The notes below the pieces were generated by a model. That model searched no databases and was not told where the DNA came from. It saw only the letters and a program-made list of their open reading frames with translations. Shown here in pieces: positions 62,681 through 64,000 of a stretch of 64,000 bases of DNA; the first letter of the stretch is position 1; each line of letters starts with the position of its first letter. A program made the position numbers and the translations under genes. The stretch is from DATLWN01 sp963764315 (GTDB lineage Bacteria > Pseudomonadota > Zetaproteobacteria > Mariprofundales > Mariprofundaceae). The stretch covers positions 1 through 64,000 of the forward strand of contig CAVXSB010000001.1 of the NCBI GenBank assembly GCA_963764315.1, read 5' to 3'.

Positions 62681-64000
62681 ATCTCAATATCTACAACAGC
62701 CTGACGCGCCGCAAAGAGGCCTTCGTGCCGATGCGCGCGGGCCATGTCGGCATGTATGTCTGCGGCGTTACCGTCTACGACTACAGCCATGTGGGACACG
62801 CGCGCGTCATGGTGGTGTTCGACCTGATCTACCGCTGGCTCAGGCATCTTGGCCTGGACGTCACCTATGTGCGCAACTTCACCGATATCGACGACAAGAT
62901 CATCCGGCGGGCGGCCGAGCGCGGCATCGACTACCTCGGCGCTGACCGACGAGATGATTGCGGCCTTCTACGCGGATATGGATGCGCTGGGCTGCCTCAG
63001 GCCGACGCTGGAGCCCAGGGCCACGGCCCATATCCCCGAGATCGTGGCCATGATCGAACAATTGGTGGCGAAGGATTTCGCCTATGTGGCGGCCAACGGC
63101 GACGTCATGTACGCGGTGCGCAAATTCGAGCATTACGGCCGGCTTTCCGGCAAGGATATCGACGAGCTGGAGTCGGGCTCCCGCGTCGAGGTCGATGCGG
63201 CCAAGCGCGATCCGCTGGATTTCGTGCTGTGGAAGCAGGCCAAGCCGGGCGAGCCGGCCTGGGATTCGCCGTGGGGCAAGGGGCGCCCGGGCTGGCATAT
63301 CGAGTGTTCGGCGATGAGCTGCGCCCATCTCGGCCACAGCTTCGACATCCACGGCGGCGGCATGGACCTGAAGTTCCCGCACCACGAGAACGAGATCGCC
63401 CAGGCCGAGGCGGCCAACGGCGAGCGCTTCGCGAAGGTCTGGGTGCACAACGGTTTCGTCAACATCAACGCCGAGAAGATGAGCAAATCACTCGGCAACT
63501 TCTTCACCATCCGCGAGGTGCTGGGCCGCTACCATCCGGAGGTGCTGCGCCTGTTCATCCTCGGCACCCATTACCGCTCGCCGCTGGATTACTCCGATGC
63601 GGCCCTGGATGCGGCGAAGGCAGGCCTGGACCGGCTGTACGAGACCCGCCGCCGGCTTGGGCTCCGTGGAGGCGGGGGAGATCCCCGTCGGGTTTCGCGG
63701 CGGCCATGGACGACGATTTCAATGCCCCGGAGGCGCTGGCCGAGCTGTTCGAGTGCTCGCGCGCCATCAACAAGCGGCTGGATGCGGGCGAGGACGCCGC
63801 GTCCCTGGCCGGCGGCTTTGCCGCCATGTGCGAGATGCTCGGCATCGTCCGCGAGGATCCTGCGCACTGGTTCCAGGGCGGGGACGTCGATGTCGCGCAT
63901 ATCGAGGCGCTGATCGTCGAGCGGGCCGAGGCGCGCAAGAATCGCGATTTCGCACGCGCCGATGCGGTGCGTGACGAACTTGCGGACATGGGTATCGTGC
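62677..64000 (+). CDS. cysS: Cysteine-tRNA ligase (5' part, reading frame interrupted three times)
   Basis: The 5' part of a class-I synthetase, running past the window end. The zinc Cys/HIGH region is YVCGVTVYDYSHVGHARV, further zinc residues are in GWHIECSAMS and PHHENEIAQAEAA, and the KMSKS motif is AEKMSKSLGNFFT. Frame changes occur near 62938-62942 (after RGIDYL), near 63657-63661 (after YETRRRLG) and near 63692-63695 (after AGEIPVG). Each fits one surplus base within a short run (GG, TT, TTT). The open frame then continues MDDDFNAPEALAELFECSR. Confidence 0.92.
   Translation, partial: MNLNIYNSLTRRKEAFVPMRAGHVGMYVCGVTVYDYSHVGHARVMVVFDLIYRWLRHLGLDVTYVRNFTDIDDKIIRRAAERGIDYLGADRRDDCGLLRGYGCAGLPQADAGAQGHGPYPRDRGHDRTIGGEGFRLCGGQRRRHVRGAQIRALRPAFRQGYRRAGVGLPRRGRCGQARSAGFRAVEAGQAGRAGLGFAVGQGAPGLAYRVFGDELRPSRPQLRHPRRRHGPEVPAPRERDRPGRGGQRRALREGLGAQRFRQHQRREDEQITRQLLHHPRGAGPLPSGGAAPVHPRHPLPLAAGLLRCGPGCGEGRPGPAVRDPPPAWAPWRRGRSPSGFAAAMDDDFNAPEALAELFECSRAINKRLDAGEDAASLAGGFAAMCEMLGIVREDPAHWFQGGDVDVAHIEALIVERAEARKNRDFARADAVRDELADMGIV

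Overview
The window is a GC-rich chromosomal segment of a Gram-negative bacterium, most likely a gammaproteobacterium or a member of the sister lineage Acidithiobacillia. The support is HflD, LolB, FtsB, GluQ, MsbA, KdsA and two classic gene orders: rpsO-pnp, and lolB-ispE-tRNA-Gln-prs-rplY-pth-ychF. No phage, insertion sequence, rRNA or CRISPR array is visible. The only RNA gene recognised is one tRNA-Gln(UUG).

Layout. 0-2.4 kb: end of rpsO, then pnp, each followed by a clear intrinsic terminator. 2.4-7.6 kb: M16 peptidase, cysE, iscR (behind a near-consensus IscR operator), a NifS/IscS desulfurase, an A-type Fe-S carrier, a GcvR-like ACT protein and peptide deformylase; iscU, hscBA and fdx are absent. 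7.6-20.6 kb: a polysaccharide/envelope region. An ExeA-type ATPase and a degenerate HD-GYP protein point left. Divergently, an unusual export lipoprotein (seven-motif FG-GAP region + OmpA-like + Wza/SLBB) leads into a Wzc-type tyrosine kinase, a small membrane protein, a Wzy/O-antigen-ligase-like protein, AmiC, MsbA and a DUF374 acyltransferase. 20.7-31 kb: a mini membrane protein, then leftward ppx/gppA, a gamma carbonic anhydrase, bactofilin, a DUF6776-like protein, argC and hflD; a rightward DUF455 protein; and leftward serB and mfd. 30.5-37.3 kb: mgtE, agmatine deiminase and N-carbamoylputrescine amidase (agmatine to putrescine), a GDSL lipoprotein, trxB and an aldo-keto reductase. An AT-richer gap follows that holds a previously unlisted 26-residue membrane miniprotein. 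37.3-51.6 kb, mostly leftward: YbjQ, a beta-CASP hydrolase, a Lys-tailed HhH protein, ychF-pth-rplY-prs, tRNA-Gln overlapping ispE, lolB, a TPR lipoprotein, a JAMM protease, a NUC1-type nuclease, cysteine synthase, gluQ and a cation/proton antiporter. 51.7-64 kb, rightward: rpsT, purL, a small HTH + nucleotidyltransferase module, pyrG, kdsA, eno, ftsB, gltX and the start of cysS.

Most genes are housekeeping. The parts that stand out are the export lipoprotein fusion with its degenerate HD-GYP/ExeA neighbours, the HTH/nucleotidyltransferase pair whose start codon overlaps a perfect palindrome, and the 26-residue miniprotein. Five otherwise conserved genes (mfd, an aldo-keto reductase, purL, gltX, cysS) carry eight single-base frame shifts between them, concentrated toward the right end. 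The simplest reading is consensus sequence error rather than gene decay.
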